Origin: Fen-455 sp050012675
GTDB lineage: Bacteria; Actinomycetota; Acidimicrobiia; Acidimicrobiales; Bog-793
Length of the DNA stretch: 38,365 nt
NCBI GenBank assembly: GCA_050012675.1
Contig: JBEKGS010000026.1
Location: 1-38,365, forward strand
Reading direction: 5' to 3'
The translations under genes were made by a program, and so were the position numbers. Below are positions 30,349 through 38,269 of this stretch, piece by piece. Each line of letters opens with the position of its first letter. The first letter of the stretch is position 1. Under the pieces are notes generated by a model that saw nothing but the letters and a program-made list of their open reading frames with translations, was not told the origin of the DNA and searched no databases.

Positions 30349-32462
30349 CAGTAGGCCTTCAGTGCGGTCAGGATCAGGTCGATCAGCTTGATGAAGATGA
30401 AGGGGGCGATGATGCCGCCCACTGCGTAGATGTAGACGTTGCGCCGCAGGATCGCGGCCGCGCTCGCAGCCCGGAACTTCACCCCACGAAGCGCCAGCGG
30501 GATGAGTGCGATGATGACGAGCGCGTTGAAGATGACTGCGGACAGCACCGCAGATTGCGGGCTGTGCAGCCTCATTATGTTGAGCGTCTTGAGCTGGGGG
30601 TAGGTGGCTACGAACAGTGCCGGGATGATGGCGAAGTACTTCGCCACGTCGTTCGCGATCGAGAAGGTCGTGAGCGCACCGCGAGTGATGAGCAACTGCT
30701 TGCCGATCTCGACGATCTCGAGGAGCTTGGTCGGGTTCGAGTCGAGGTCGACCATGTTGCCCGCTTCTTTGGCAGCGGTCGTGCCCGAGTTCATGGCCAC
30801 TCCGACGTCCGCTTGTGCGAGCGCCGGGGCGTCGTTCGTGCCGTCCCCGGTCATGGCGATGAGCTTGCCGCCTTCCTGCTCTGACTTGATGAGGGCCAGC
30901 TTGGTCTCGGGTGTCGCCTCGGCGAGGTAGTCGTCGACTCCGGCCTCCTGCGCTATGGCCGCGGCAGTAAGCGGGTTGTCTCCAGTGACCATCACGGTGC
31001 GGATGCCCATCGCACGCATCTGGTCGAACCGCTCGCGGATTCCCTGCTTGACAACATCCTTCAGCTCGATGACACCGATGATCTGCGGTCCGTCGGCAAC
31101 CGCGAGCGGAGTGGACCCGGCCCGCGATATGCGCTCGACGGCGGCATCGAGGTCACTCGGGATCGATCCACCCTGTGCCGCGACCCACGCCTTCACGGAC
31201 TCGGCGGCACCCTTGCGGATCTGCCGGTTGCCGAGGTCGAGCCCCGACATCCGCGTTGTGGCCGTGAACGGGACGAAGTTGTGGTCCGTACCGAGCTCCC
31301 GGGCGCGGATGTCGAAGCGTTCCTTGGCAAGCACGACGATGGAGCGCCCTTCGGGAGTCTCGTCCGCAAGGGAGGCGAGCTGGGCGGCGTCGGCCACATC
31401 CTGCTCGGAGCAGCCTCCGACGGGGTAAAAGCCCGAAGCCATTCGGTTGCCGAGGGTGATCGTGCCGGTCTTGTCCAAAAGAAGCGTCTGGGTGTCGCCC
31501 GCGGCCTCCACCGCCCGGCCGCTCATGGCGAGCACGTTGCGCTGCACGAGCCGGTCCATACCGGCGATGCCAATGGCGGACAAGAGCGCACCGATCGTCG
31601 TCGGTATCAGGCAGACGAGCAGCGATACGAGGATCACGACAGACACGCTCGCCCCCGCGTAGTGGCCGAAGGGCTGCAGGACGACCACCACGGGAATGAA
31701 GATGATCGTGAGAACCGCGAGCAGGATCGTGAGGGCGAGCTCGTTGGGTGTCTTCTGGCGGTTGGCCCCTTCCACGAGGGTGATCATGCGATCGAGGAAG
31801 GTTTGTCCAGGTTCCGCGGTCACCCTGACAACGATCTTGTCGGAGAGCACTTTCGTGCCACCCGTGACCGCCGAGCGGTCGCCGCCGGACTCCCGGATGA
31901 CAGGGGCAGACTCGCCGGTGATCGCCGACTCGTCGACAGAGGCGATGCCTTCGGTGATCTCGCCGTCGGAGGGGATCAGGTCACCGGCCTCGCAGACCAC
32001 GAGGTCACCCTTGGCGAGCGCGGCGGCGGCGACCAGCTGTTCGGTGCCGTTGGGGAGCAGCTTGCGTGCCTCGGTCTCCGAGCGCATCTTGCGCAGCGTG
32101 TCGGCCTGGGCCTTGCCGCGGCCCTCTGCCATCGCCTCGGCGAAATTGGCGAAGATGAGGGTCAAGAACAGCCAGATCGTGATTGACCAGTCGAAAAGAC
32201 CGGGATGTGCTACCGACTCGACGAAGGTGACCACCGTGCCGATGAGAACAACGAACATCACCGGATTGCGGACCTGTACGCGGGGATCGAGTTTCTTGAA
32301 CGAGTCGATGAGCGCCTGGCCGAGTATCTGCTTGTCGAAGAGGCTGCGTGCCTGGGCCACGCCGTGCGGCGCGTTCGGGGGCGCGTTCCCGGTGGCGACT
32401 GCCGCGGAGGAGTTCGCGCCGCTCTGAGGGTCGGTTGATTGGTTCATGCGGGAGGGCTCCAT
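30348..32462 (-). CDS. kdpB: Potassium-transporting ATPase KdpB (P-type ATPase)
   Basis: A 704-residue type IA P-type ATPase that hydrolyses ATP for potassium uptake through KdpA. D330 in DKTGTIT is phosphorylated. TGES (182-185) is the A-domain motif; its Ser is the one that is phosphorylated for inhibition in E. coli, and the residue is kept here. MVTGDNPLTAAAIA and MTGDGTNDAPALA follow. The M4 proline segment is LIPTTIGALLSAIG. There are about 60 extra low-complexity N-terminal residues before M1. ATG 32462 overlaps the kdpA stop as TGATG; ATG 32447, five codons on, has GGAG upstream and is the alternative. Length and motifs are normal. Confidence 0.95.
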   Translation of the reverse strand: MEPSRMNQSTDPQSGANSSAAVATGNAPPNAPHGVAQARSLFDKQILGQALIDSFKKLDPRVQVRNPVMFVVLIGTVVTFVESVAHPGLFDWSITIWLFLTLIFANFAEAMAEGRGKAQADTLRKMRSETEARKLLPNGTEQLVAAAALAKGDLVVCEAGDLIPSDGEITEGIASVDESAITGESAPVIRESGGDRSAVTGGTKVLSDKIVVRVTAEPGQTFLDRMITLVEGANRQKTPNELALTILLAVLTIIFIPVVVVLQPFGHYAGASVSVVILVSLLVCLIPTTIGALLSAIGIAGMDRLVQRNVLAMSGRAVEAAGDTQTLLLDKTGTITLGNRMASGFYPVGGCSEQDVADAAQLASLADETPEGRSIVVLAKERFDIRARELGTDHNFVPFTATTRMSGLDLGNRQIRKGAAESVKAWVAAQGGSIPSDLDAAVERISRAGSTPLAVADGPQIIGVIELKDVVKQGIRERFDQMRAMGIRTVMVTGDNPLTAAAIAQEAGVDDYLAEATPETKLALIKSEQEGGKLIAMTGDGTNDAPALAQADVGVAMNSGTTAAKEAGNMVDLDSNPTKLLEIVEIGKQLLITRGALTTFSIANDVAKYFAIIPALFVATYPQLKTLNIMRLHSPQSAVLSAVIFNALVIIALIPLALRGVKFRAASAAAILRRNVYIYAVGGIIAPFIFIKLIDLILTALKAY

Positions 32463-34153
32463 CAAAAGAACTTGCTGTGGATGAGCTGCTCGACGACTGG
32501 GCCGAGCGAGACGGCGGGGAAGAAGGTGAGGCCGCCGATGATGAGGATGACGCCGATCACGAGCCCGACGAACATGCCGTTGTCGGTCCTGAACGTGCCG
32601 ACCGACTCGGCGACGGTGCTCTTTGCCGCTAGTGACCCTGCCAGTGCCAGGGACGGGATCATGATGCCGAACCGCCCGATGAGCATGTCGATGCTCCCGA
32701 TGACGTTGTAGAACTGGGTGTTGCCCGAGAGCCCTGCGAAGGCCGAGCCGTTGTTGTTTGCCTGAGAGGTGAGGGCGTAGAGGATCTCGGTGAAGCCGTG
32801 CGGTCCGTGGTTCAGCGGGCCTGCCCGTCCCTCGGCGACCGAGACCGCAATGGCCGTCAGGATGAGCACGATCATGGGCATTACGAGCGAGCCCAGCCCG
32901 GCCAGTTTCACCTCCTTGGCTTGGATCTTCTTACGTATGTACTCCGGCGTCCGACCGATCATCAACCCGCCGATGAACACCGCGAGGATGGCGTAGATGA
33001 GGATCGTGTACAGACCGCTGCCGGTTCCTCCCGGGGTGACCTCGCCGAGCATCATGCCCGTCAGCAGTGCGAATCCCCCCATTGCGGTGTAGGAATCGTT
33101 GGACCCGTCGACGCTGCCGGTCGAGGTTTGCGTCGATGCGATGTCGTAGAGAGCAGACTGGGTGTCGCCGAAGCGGACCTCCTTGCCCTCCATGTTCCCG
33201 GTGGGCTGGCTCTTGATGCCCGCCGCGGCGACGGCGGGATTCCCGACGTGCTCCGCATAGGAGCCGAAGCCGACCCAGGCGCCGAAGAGAATGAGCATGG
33301 CGGCGAGCAAGGCCACACCCTGGCGGATGCTCCCCACCATCTTCCCGAAGGTGTACGTGAGCGAGAAGCCGACGCTCAACAGCAAACAGAACGACAGGAA
33401 GTTGGTGAGCCCGGTCGGGTTCTCGAAGGGGTCGGCCCCATTAGCGTTGAAGAACCCACCACCATTGGTGCCGAGCTGCTTGATGGCCTCCATGAACCCG
33501 ACGGGCCCGACTGCTATGACCTGGGTCATGTTGTTGAGGACGTCGTGGATGTGCACCGGCCCACTCAGGGTCTGCGCCGCGCCCTGGCCGACGAAGATGA
33601 GCCCGAAGACGAAGGCGATGGGAAGTTCGATGTAGAGCATGCAGCGCGTGATGTCCACCCAGAAGTTGCCGATGGTCGGAGAATTGCGACGTGCGAAGCC
33701 GCGCACGAGGGCAATGGCCACGGCGACCCCGACGGCCATCGACACGAACTGCTGGACTGTGAGAGCAGCCATCTGCGAGAAGTACGACATGGTCGACTCG
33801 CCGTCATAGTTCTGCCAGTTCGTGTTCGTCACGAAAGAGGTTGCCGTGTTCCACGACAGCGCGGGCGACACGGCCCCGAGGTGCTGCGGGTTGAGGGGCA
33901 GCGAGCCCTGGATCCGCATGATCAGATACGTGATCAGGATTGACACCGCGGAGAAAACGACGAGGGAGCCGGCGTAACGCTTCCAGCTCTGCTCCTGTTC
34001 GGGACTTGTACCGAGCGCGGCGTAGACGGGGCGCTCGAGGAAGCCGAGCCAGTGCACCCTGCCCTCGAATACAGAGGCCATGTAAGAGCCGAGGAATCTC
34101 CAGCAAAGCCCTAGCACCACGACAAGGGCAACGAGCGTCCAGAAGAACTGCAT
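32462..34153 (-). CDS. kdpA: Potassium-transporting ATPase KdpA (channel-like subunit)
   Basis: The 563-residue membrane protein is the K+-binding subunit, related to the SKT family of channels, with four repeated pore domains. Visible filter-region segments include ATSFVTNTNWQNYDG, QLGTNGGGFFNANGADPFENPTGLTNF, DSYTAMGGFALLTGMMLGE and GNTQFYNVIGSIDMLIGRFG. About ten membrane segments are visible. It should form the potassium entry path in the cytoplasmic membrane with KdpB providing the energy. ATG 34153 overlaps the kdpF stop as TGATG. GTG 34162 in frame would add three residues inside kdpF and is less likely. Confidence 0.95.
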   Translation of the reverse strand: MQFFWTLVALVVVLGLCWRFLGSYMASVFEGRVHWLGFLERPVYAALGTSPEQEQSWKRYAGSLVVFSAVSILITYLIMRIQGSLPLNPQHLGAVSPALSWNTATSFVTNTNWQNYDGESTMSYFSQMAALTVQQFVSMAVGVAVAIALVRGFARRNSPTIGNFWVDITRCMLYIELPIAFVFGLIFVGQGAAQTLSGPVHIHDVLNNMTQVIAVGPVGFMEAIKQLGTNGGGFFNANGADPFENPTGLTNFLSFCLLLSVGFSLTYTFGKMVGSIRQGVALLAAMLILFGAWVGFGSYAEHVGNPAVAAAGIKSQPTGNMEGKEVRFGDTQSALYDIASTQTSTGSVDGSNDSYTAMGGFALLTGMMLGEVTPGGTGSGLYTILIYAILAVFIGGLMIGRTPEYIRKKIQAKEVKLAGLGSLVMPMIVLILTAIAVSVAEGRAGPLNHGPHGFTEILYALTSQANNNGSAFAGLSGNTQFYNVIGSIDMLIGRFGIMIPSLALAGSLAAKSTVAESVGTFRTDNGMFVGLVIGVILIIGGLTFFPAVSLGPVVEQLIHSKFF

Positions 34154-34242
34154 CAGAACCACTCCGGTTTGAACATGGCGACGCCGACGTAGATGAACGT
34201 GAGTATCGAAACGACCAGCAGGACGACCTGGATGGCGTTCAT
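34153..34242 (-). CDS. kdpF: KdpF, 29-residue membrane subunit
   Basis: ATG 34242 opens a 30-codon frame made of one hydrophobic helix, opening MNAIQVVLLVVSILTFIYVG and ending MFKPEWF, which matches KdpF by size, by the helix followed by P-E, and by its position just before kdpA. KdpF is a lipid-like stabiliser of the KdpABC complex. Its start overlaps the stop of the tiny upstream frame (ATGA) and its stop overlaps the kdpA start. Confidence 0.85.
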   Translation of the reverse strand: MNAIQVVLLVVSILTFIYVGVAMFKPEWF

Positions 34243-34322
34243 ATTCTGTCCAGAGCCCAGATCAAGCCGAAGAAGACGAGAACGAACGCGACCGTGCCCA
34301 GCACTGCAAGGAAATCAGCCAT
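34239..34322 (-). CDS. Tiny kdp-leader membrane protein, 27 residues
   Basis: ATG 34322 to TGA 34239 encodes one hydrophobic helix flanked by polar ends: an opening MADFLAVLGTVAFVLVFFGL and an end WALDRI. Short membrane ORFs of this kind, ending W-x-x-D/E-R-I/L, often precede kdpF in actinobacteria and related phyla; they have no assigned function. It overlaps kdpF by 4 bases. Its ribosome site is poor (GAGG only two bases away), so leaderless or reduced translation is possible. Probably a real operon member. Confidence 0.65.
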   Translation of the reverse strand: MADFLAVLGTVAFVLVFFGLIWALDRI

Positions 34323-34343
34323 GCCTCAAGCATTTGGCCGCCC

Positions 34344-34393
34344 GCGTAAACGGAGCGTAAATATTCCTCGGCGCCGCGTAAACACGTCATAAA
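34344..34393 (-). promoter_or_regulatory. Four phased TTTACGC-like direct repeats upstream of kdp
   Basis: On the plus strand GCGTAAA occurs at 34344, 34355 and 34376, and the related TCATAAA at 34387. Spacings are 11, 21 and 11 bases, one and two turns of DNA, so all repeats face the same side. OmpR/PhoB/KdpE-type regulators bind such pairs of direct repeats. The set lies 22 to 71 bases upstream of the first kdp start and is the probable binding site of the operon regulator. Confidence 0.55.
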
Positions 34394-34407
34394 CAGGCAG
34401 TCCTGTT
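34392..34407. repeat. Short palindrome AACAGG-N4-CCTGTT
   Basis: A perfect 6-bp dyad with a 4-base centre lies at the outer edge of the kdp repeat block. It could be an extra operator. It is short and may be chance. Confidence 0.25.
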
Positions 34408-34488
34408 GTCGTCAGTTGGCGCCAGAGGATCGAACGATTTGAAACCCTTCAGGGAGGAGTGATCGAGCTGAGCCGGCCCGTCTTGTGG

Positions 34489-34941
34489 TTATTGCCCTGG
34501 TTTGGCGCGCGAACGGTTCGCGCGGTTCGCGACCGACGCGAAACGCAGCCCCGACCATGTCTCGTCGATCGCGGCGATCTTGAAGTCGACGAGCCCGTTC
34601 GAAAGACCGGCGGCACGCACGGCGTGCTCGGTGACACCGGTGCGGATGCCCGCTCTATTCTTCGGCCAGCAGATCCACAAAGCGCTCTTGTCGGCCCGCG
34701 TGGCCATGTCCCCGATTCGCGCGCCGAGCTCGTCGGCGGAGTGCACGAACCACACTGTCACGTCGCTTCGGCCCCGTGCTGACCGCCGAATCACTGCTCC
34801 GAGAGGTAGATCAGGGATGGAGAATCCCGAATCGGCGCCGACCAGAGCTACGGTCGACATTTCGCGGATCCCGAGCTTGTGGGCGAGTGGAGTCCCGGTA
34901 CATCCCACAGGCGTCTGCCGCGGCAGGTCGGAAATTGGCAT
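34489..34941 (-). CDS. DUF3052 protein
   Basis: This protein of about 150 residues matches the DUF3052 pattern: TPLAHKLGI at the start, STVALVGADSGFSIPDLPLGAVIRRSARGRSDVTVWFVHSADELGARI, then LWICWPKNRAGIRTGVTEHAVRAAGLSNGLVDFKIAAIDETWSGLRF. The family is a small alpha/beta fold (methyltransferase-like without its cofactor site) of unknown function, common in actinobacteria. The start is uncertain: ATG 34941 gives 150 residues, GTG 34908 gives 139, and no ribosome site precedes either. The stop is 167 bases before the first kdp start, same strand. Confidence 0.85.
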   Translation of the reverse strand: MPISDLPRQTPVGCTGTPLAHKLGIREMSTVALVGADSGFSIPDLPLGAVIRRSARGRSDVTVWFVHSADELGARIGDMATRADKSALWICWPKNRAGIRTGVTEHAVRAAGLSNGLVDFKIAAIDETWSGLRFASVANRANRSRAKPGQ

Positions 34942-35249
34942 GGCGCGGGTCAGCATATTGGCCGCCGGTCTCACGGCGCACGCAACCGTAGCGCGCGGGT
35001 ATGCGCAGCGGTCCTGAGGTCGCCGCCTGTGTTGCCATCTGGAGGAGCGGACGCGTGCCCGTCCACGGAGTCGCCCCGGGGGCGTTCGTCGAGGGCGCCG
35101 TGACACGCCCCGCCCATCGCCTTGTCCTGGGGGAGCCGTCGCGCGGCCCCAGCCCGACGAGACGGCCTTTGTGCTTTCTGGCGTGGGCAATCAGGTTGCC
35201 TGCCAAATCGGGATGCTGAGATCGCTGTGCGAACGGGGGATCCTCCCTC
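34942..35249. other. Intergenic stretch, no gene recognised
   Basis: About 310 bases between the DUF3052 start and the possible remnant. Both strands have only short frames that look Arg-, Pro- and Ser-rich, as expected for non-coding high-GC DNA. No RNA gene, repeat or strong hairpin was seen. It should hold the DUF3052 promoter. Confidence 0.4.
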
Positions 35250-35471
35250 GTGTTGGAACAGTCCGGTGTCGAGGAGGTCTTGTGGCAGGACTTCTCCCAC
35301 ACACAGGAGCTGGTCGAGCGGGGCTACCTCGACGCGCGTGTCGTACTCGACCGTTACGAGAGCCAGGTTGCCGCGCGAGGCGGGACGCGCTCAGCCACGA
35401 GATGGTGGTCGCGGGCCGGCGGGCGGGCGGCGCTCACGCGGAGAAGGTCCCGCGCCGACCGCTCTTCCTGA
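35250..35471 (+). pseudogene. Possible gene remnant or small ORF (73 codons)
   Basis: From GTG 35250 the first roughly 43 codons look coding: acidic and balanced, LEQSGVEEVLWQDFSHTQ, then ELVERGYLDARVVLDRYESQ. After that the frame becomes Arg/Ser-rich (TRWWSRAGGRAALTRRRSR), as if a frameshift had moved it out of phase. The pattern vaguely resembles the C-terminal helices of asparagine-synthase-like proteins, but this is not a firm match. No ribosome site is seen. The stop touches the orn stop (TGA 35469-35471, then TAG on the other strand). Confidence 0.25.
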
Positions 35472-36119
<648 letters not shown>

Positions 36120-36127
36120 TGCGGCGC

Positions 36128-36161
36128 ATCGTACCCGTAACCGTGCCGGCTCTACTACGGT
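36128..36161. promoter_or_regulatory. Mirrored -10-like elements of divergent orn and dut
   Basis: Minus strand TACGAT (36133-36128) is eight bases before the orn GTG. Plus strand TACGGT (36156-36161) is eight bases before the dut GTG. Both fit TANNNT and place transcription starts at or next to the start codons. Neither gene has a ribosome site. This is the layout of leaderless genes. Confidence 0.5.
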
Positions 36162-36169
36162 GCGCTCCT

Positions 36170-36607
36170 GTGCTCGAGATTCGCCTGGTCCTACTCGATG
36201 GGGACCTTCAGGTCCCGGGCTACGCGCGGCCAGGTGACGCGGGTTGCGACCTCGTCGCCAGATCCGATGCTCTGCTCGCCCCTGGCGGTGGTCGGGCAAC
36301 TATCCCGACGGGGATCGCTCTCGAGATCCCAGAGGGTTGCGCGGGTCTCGTGCTGCCGCGTAGCGGGCTTGCCGCCCGGCACGGCGTCACCTGCCTGAAC
36401 GCACCGGGCCTTATAGACCCTGGTTACCGCGGCGAGGTCGCGGTCATACTGGTGAACACCGACCCCAATACGCGCTACGAGGTCCACCGCGGGGACCGGA
36501 TCGCCCAACTGGTGATCTGCAGGGTGGAGGAGGCGCGTTTCGTGGCGGTGACGAGCCTCGCGACGAGCGAACGCGGGGACGGGGGATTCGGCCACAGCGG
36601 CCGATGA
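36170..36607 (+). CDS. dut: dUTP diphosphatase (dUTPase)
   Basis: A 145-residue trimeric dUTPase that converts dUTP to dUMP and pyrophosphate. All five motifs are present: AGCDL (24-28), PRSGLA (63-68), GLIDPGYRGEV (80-90, catalytic D83), RGDRIAQLVI (107-116) and the C-terminal RGDGGFGHSG (135-144), which closes over the substrate. GTG 36170 matches family starts (EIRLVLLDG). It precedes the WS/DGAT gene by 18 bases. Leaderless transcription is likely. Confidence 0.95.
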   Translation: MLEIRLVLLDGDLQVPGYARPGDAGCDLVARSDALLAPGGGRATIPTGIALEIPEGCAGLVLPRSGLAARHGVTCLNAPGLIDPGYRGEVAVILVNTDPNTRYEVHRGDRIAQLVICRVEEARFVAVTSLATSERGDGGFGHSGR

Positions 36608-36625
36608 AGTCAAGAGCGAGGTGAA

Positions 36626-38065
36626 GTGCAGCGTCTTAGCGGGCTCGACTCCATGTTCTTCTATTTGGAGACACCCACGAATCACATGCACGTGACTGGA
36701 GTGTTCCTCCTCGACCCGGAAACTGCCCCTGGAGGATTCTCCTTTGCGACGATGCGCGCGATGGTGGCGGCCCGCCTTCATCGTGCGCCGCCCCTGAGAC
36801 GTCGCCTCGTCGAGGCGCCCTTAGCCCTTGCGTCACCGATCTGGATCGAGGACCCGGACTTCGACCTTGACTACCACGTGCGCCGCGCCTGCCTGCCTTC
36901 GCCAGGTGGTCGCTCGGACCTCGAGCACTACTTGGGCGAGATCGTCGGATCCCCGCTCGACCGGCGCCGGCCGTTGTGGGAGATGTACCTGGTGGAGGGC
37001 CTTGAAGGCGGTCTCCAGGCGATGGTTGTGAAAGTGCACCACGCGGCGATCGACGGAGTTTCCGGGGTGGAGCTCGCGGCGGGCTGGTTCGATCTCGAGG
37101 CAGATCCGTCGGCGACCGACGTCACCGGCGACGACTGGCGACCGGACCACGTGCCGAGCGACATCGATCTCCTGGTAGGCGCCTGGGCTCAACTCGCTTC
37201 CAGTCCCGCCCGGGCGGCTAGGACGGCCCGACGATGGGCGGAGGCGGCATTGCGGGTCTCGACGTACAACCGCAATTCGGGAACGCCTCCCCCTCCGGCG
37301 CCCTTCAGGGCGCCACGGACATCGTTCAACCTGGCGATAACCCCACATCGGCGCGTCTCTTTGGCGACAGCCGCCCTGGAGGATTTGAAGGCCGTCAAGA
37401 ACCACTTTGGATGCACGGTCAACGACGTCGTGCTGGCACTTTGCGCCGGTGCACTGAGACGCTATCTAATCGGCCGGGATGAGCTGCCTGATGAACCACT
37501 AGTCGCGTTTGTCCCGATGTCTGTGAGAGCCGAGGAGGAGCGGTTTGCGGGCGGGAATCGCCTTTCAGCAATGCTCAGCTCACTCGCCACTGATATTGCT
37601 GATCCTGTAGCGCGCCTCCACGTGATTGCTGCCGGGATGTCGGAGGCCAAGCGTCAGGATTTCTTGATTGGCCCTGACGTGCTGACCGGCTGGACGGAGT
37701 TCACCTTTCCTGCTCTCGTTGGCGGGGCAGCGCGCCTGGTCTCGTCGACGCGGTTGTTCGATCATGTCCGGCCACCCTTCAACGTCACGATCTCGAACAT
37801 CCCGGGCCCTCAGTTTCCCTTATTCCTCGCCGGGGCACGTGTGACGACTACCTATCCCCTCGGACCCGTCGTTGAGGGTGCAGGCCTCAACATGACCGCG
37901 ATGAGCTACTGCGGCACGGTGTATTTCGGTCTCAACGGCTGCAGGTCGAGCGTCCCGGGCATAGCGGATCTTCCGGGGATGATCACCTCGAGTCTCGATG
38001 AGCTCCTGGCGGTCGCTGGCCTGGACACAAGCGGGCTTCCCGCCCAGCGGGATTCAGTCAAGTGA
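36626..38065 (+). CDS. Wax ester synthase / diacylglycerol acyltransferase (WS/DGAT)
   Basis: The 479-residue protein has the acyltransferase motif HHxxxDG as H138-H139-AAI-D143-G144. Other seen segments are MQRLSGLDSMFFYLETPTNHMHV at the start, PLWEMYLVEGLEGG, TVNDVVLALCAGALRRYL, VAFVPMSVRAEEE, SNIPGPQFPLFLAGARV and NMTAMSYCGTVYFGL near the C-terminus, as in Mycobacterium Tgs and Acinetobacter AtfA. It should esterify acyl-CoA to diacylglycerol or fatty alcohol to form storage lipid. The start at GTG 36626 follows GCGAGG. Probably transcribed with dut. A weak CGCCC/GGGCG hairpin (38066-38082) lies at its end. Confidence 0.92.
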   Translation: MQRLSGLDSMFFYLETPTNHMHVTGVFLLDPETAPGGFSFATMRAMVAARLHRAPPLRRRLVEAPLALASPIWIEDPDFDLDYHVRRACLPSPGGRSDLEHYLGEIVGSPLDRRRPLWEMYLVEGLEGGLQAMVVKVHHAAIDGVSGVELAAGWFDLEADPSATDVTGDDWRPDHVPSDIDLLVGAWAQLASSPARAARTARRWAEAALRVSTYNRNSGTPPPPAPFRAPRTSFNLAITPHRRVSLATAALEDLKAVKNHFGCTVNDVVLALCAGALRRYLIGRDELPDEPLVAFVPMSVRAEEERFAGGNRLSAMLSSLATDIADPVARLHVIAAGMSEAKRQDFLIGPDVLTGWTEFTFPALVGGAARLVSSTRLFDHVRPPFNVTISNIPGPQFPLFLAGARVTTTYPLGPVVEGAGLNMTAMSYCGTVYFGLNGCRSSVPGIADLPGMITSSLDELLAVAGLDTSGLPAQRDSVK

Positions 38066-38121
38066 CGCCCTCTGAAGGGGCGGTCGCACCAGTTGCTTGC
38101 GAGAATCGTCCAGAGGCTTGG

Positions 38122-38127
38122 TAAGAT
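38122..38127 (+). promoter_or_regulatory. -10 element (TAAGAT) of the tRNA-Gly gene
   Basis: TAAGAT is 10 bases before the tRNA 5' end, where transcription would start near 38134. A weak TTGCGA at 38097-38102 could be the -35 with a 19-base spacer. The spacing is a little long. Confidence 0.45.
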
Positions 38128-38137
38128 TCGACCGCAC

Positions 38138-38212
38138 GCGGACGTGGCTCAGTGGTAGAGCATCACCTTGCCAAGGTGAGGGTCGCGGGTTCGAATCCCG
38201 TCGTCCGCTCCA
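38138..38212 (+). tRNA. tRNA-Gly (anticodon GCC)
   Basis: The acceptor stem GCGGACG / CGTCCGC is perfect (38138-38144 and 38202-38208). The D-arm is GCTC-AGTGGTA-GAGC. The anticodon stem TCACC/GGTGA surrounds TTGCCAA, with GCC in the middle reading GGC/GGT. The T-arm has TTCGAAT. The discriminator base is T (38209) and CCA (38210-38212) is encoded. A hairpin terminator follows 15 bases later. The 3' half is a usual target of integrases, and one is encoded just beyond. Confidence 0.97.
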
Positions 38213-38227
38213 AACAAAGTCCAGCTC

Positions 38228-38256
38228 AGCCGGGGTGTGCGCTCCGGCTCTTTTAT
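38228..38256 (+). terminator. Intrinsic terminator after tRNA-Gly
   Basis: AGCCGGGG (38228-38235) pairs with CTCCGGCT (38242-38249) with one G.T, a 6-base loop, followed directly by CTTTTATT. The stem plus T-run is a classical Rho-independent terminator for the tRNA transcript. It sits between the tRNA and the integrase stop. Confidence 0.8.
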
Positions 38257-38269
38257 TGCCCACTGACCT

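Noticed and set aside
29053..30354. 433-codon plus-strand frame opposite kdpD and kdpC
   Set aside because: Antisense to two certain genes, composition His/Gly/Val-rich, no domain.
32798..33943. 381-codon plus-strand frame opposite kdpA
   Set aside because: Antisense to a certain membrane protein; Glu/His/Arg-rich with no hydrophobic pattern or motif.
35001..35219. 72-codon plus-strand frame (MRSGPEVAACVAIWRS)
   Set aside because: No ribosome site, Arg/Pro-rich, no similarity; likely chance.
38054..38263. 69-codon minus-strand frame across the tRNA, with RRDSNPRPSPWQGDALPLSHVR
   Set aside because: A well-known false gene: it is simply the tRNA-Gly gene read in antisense and appears in many genomes as spurious protein.
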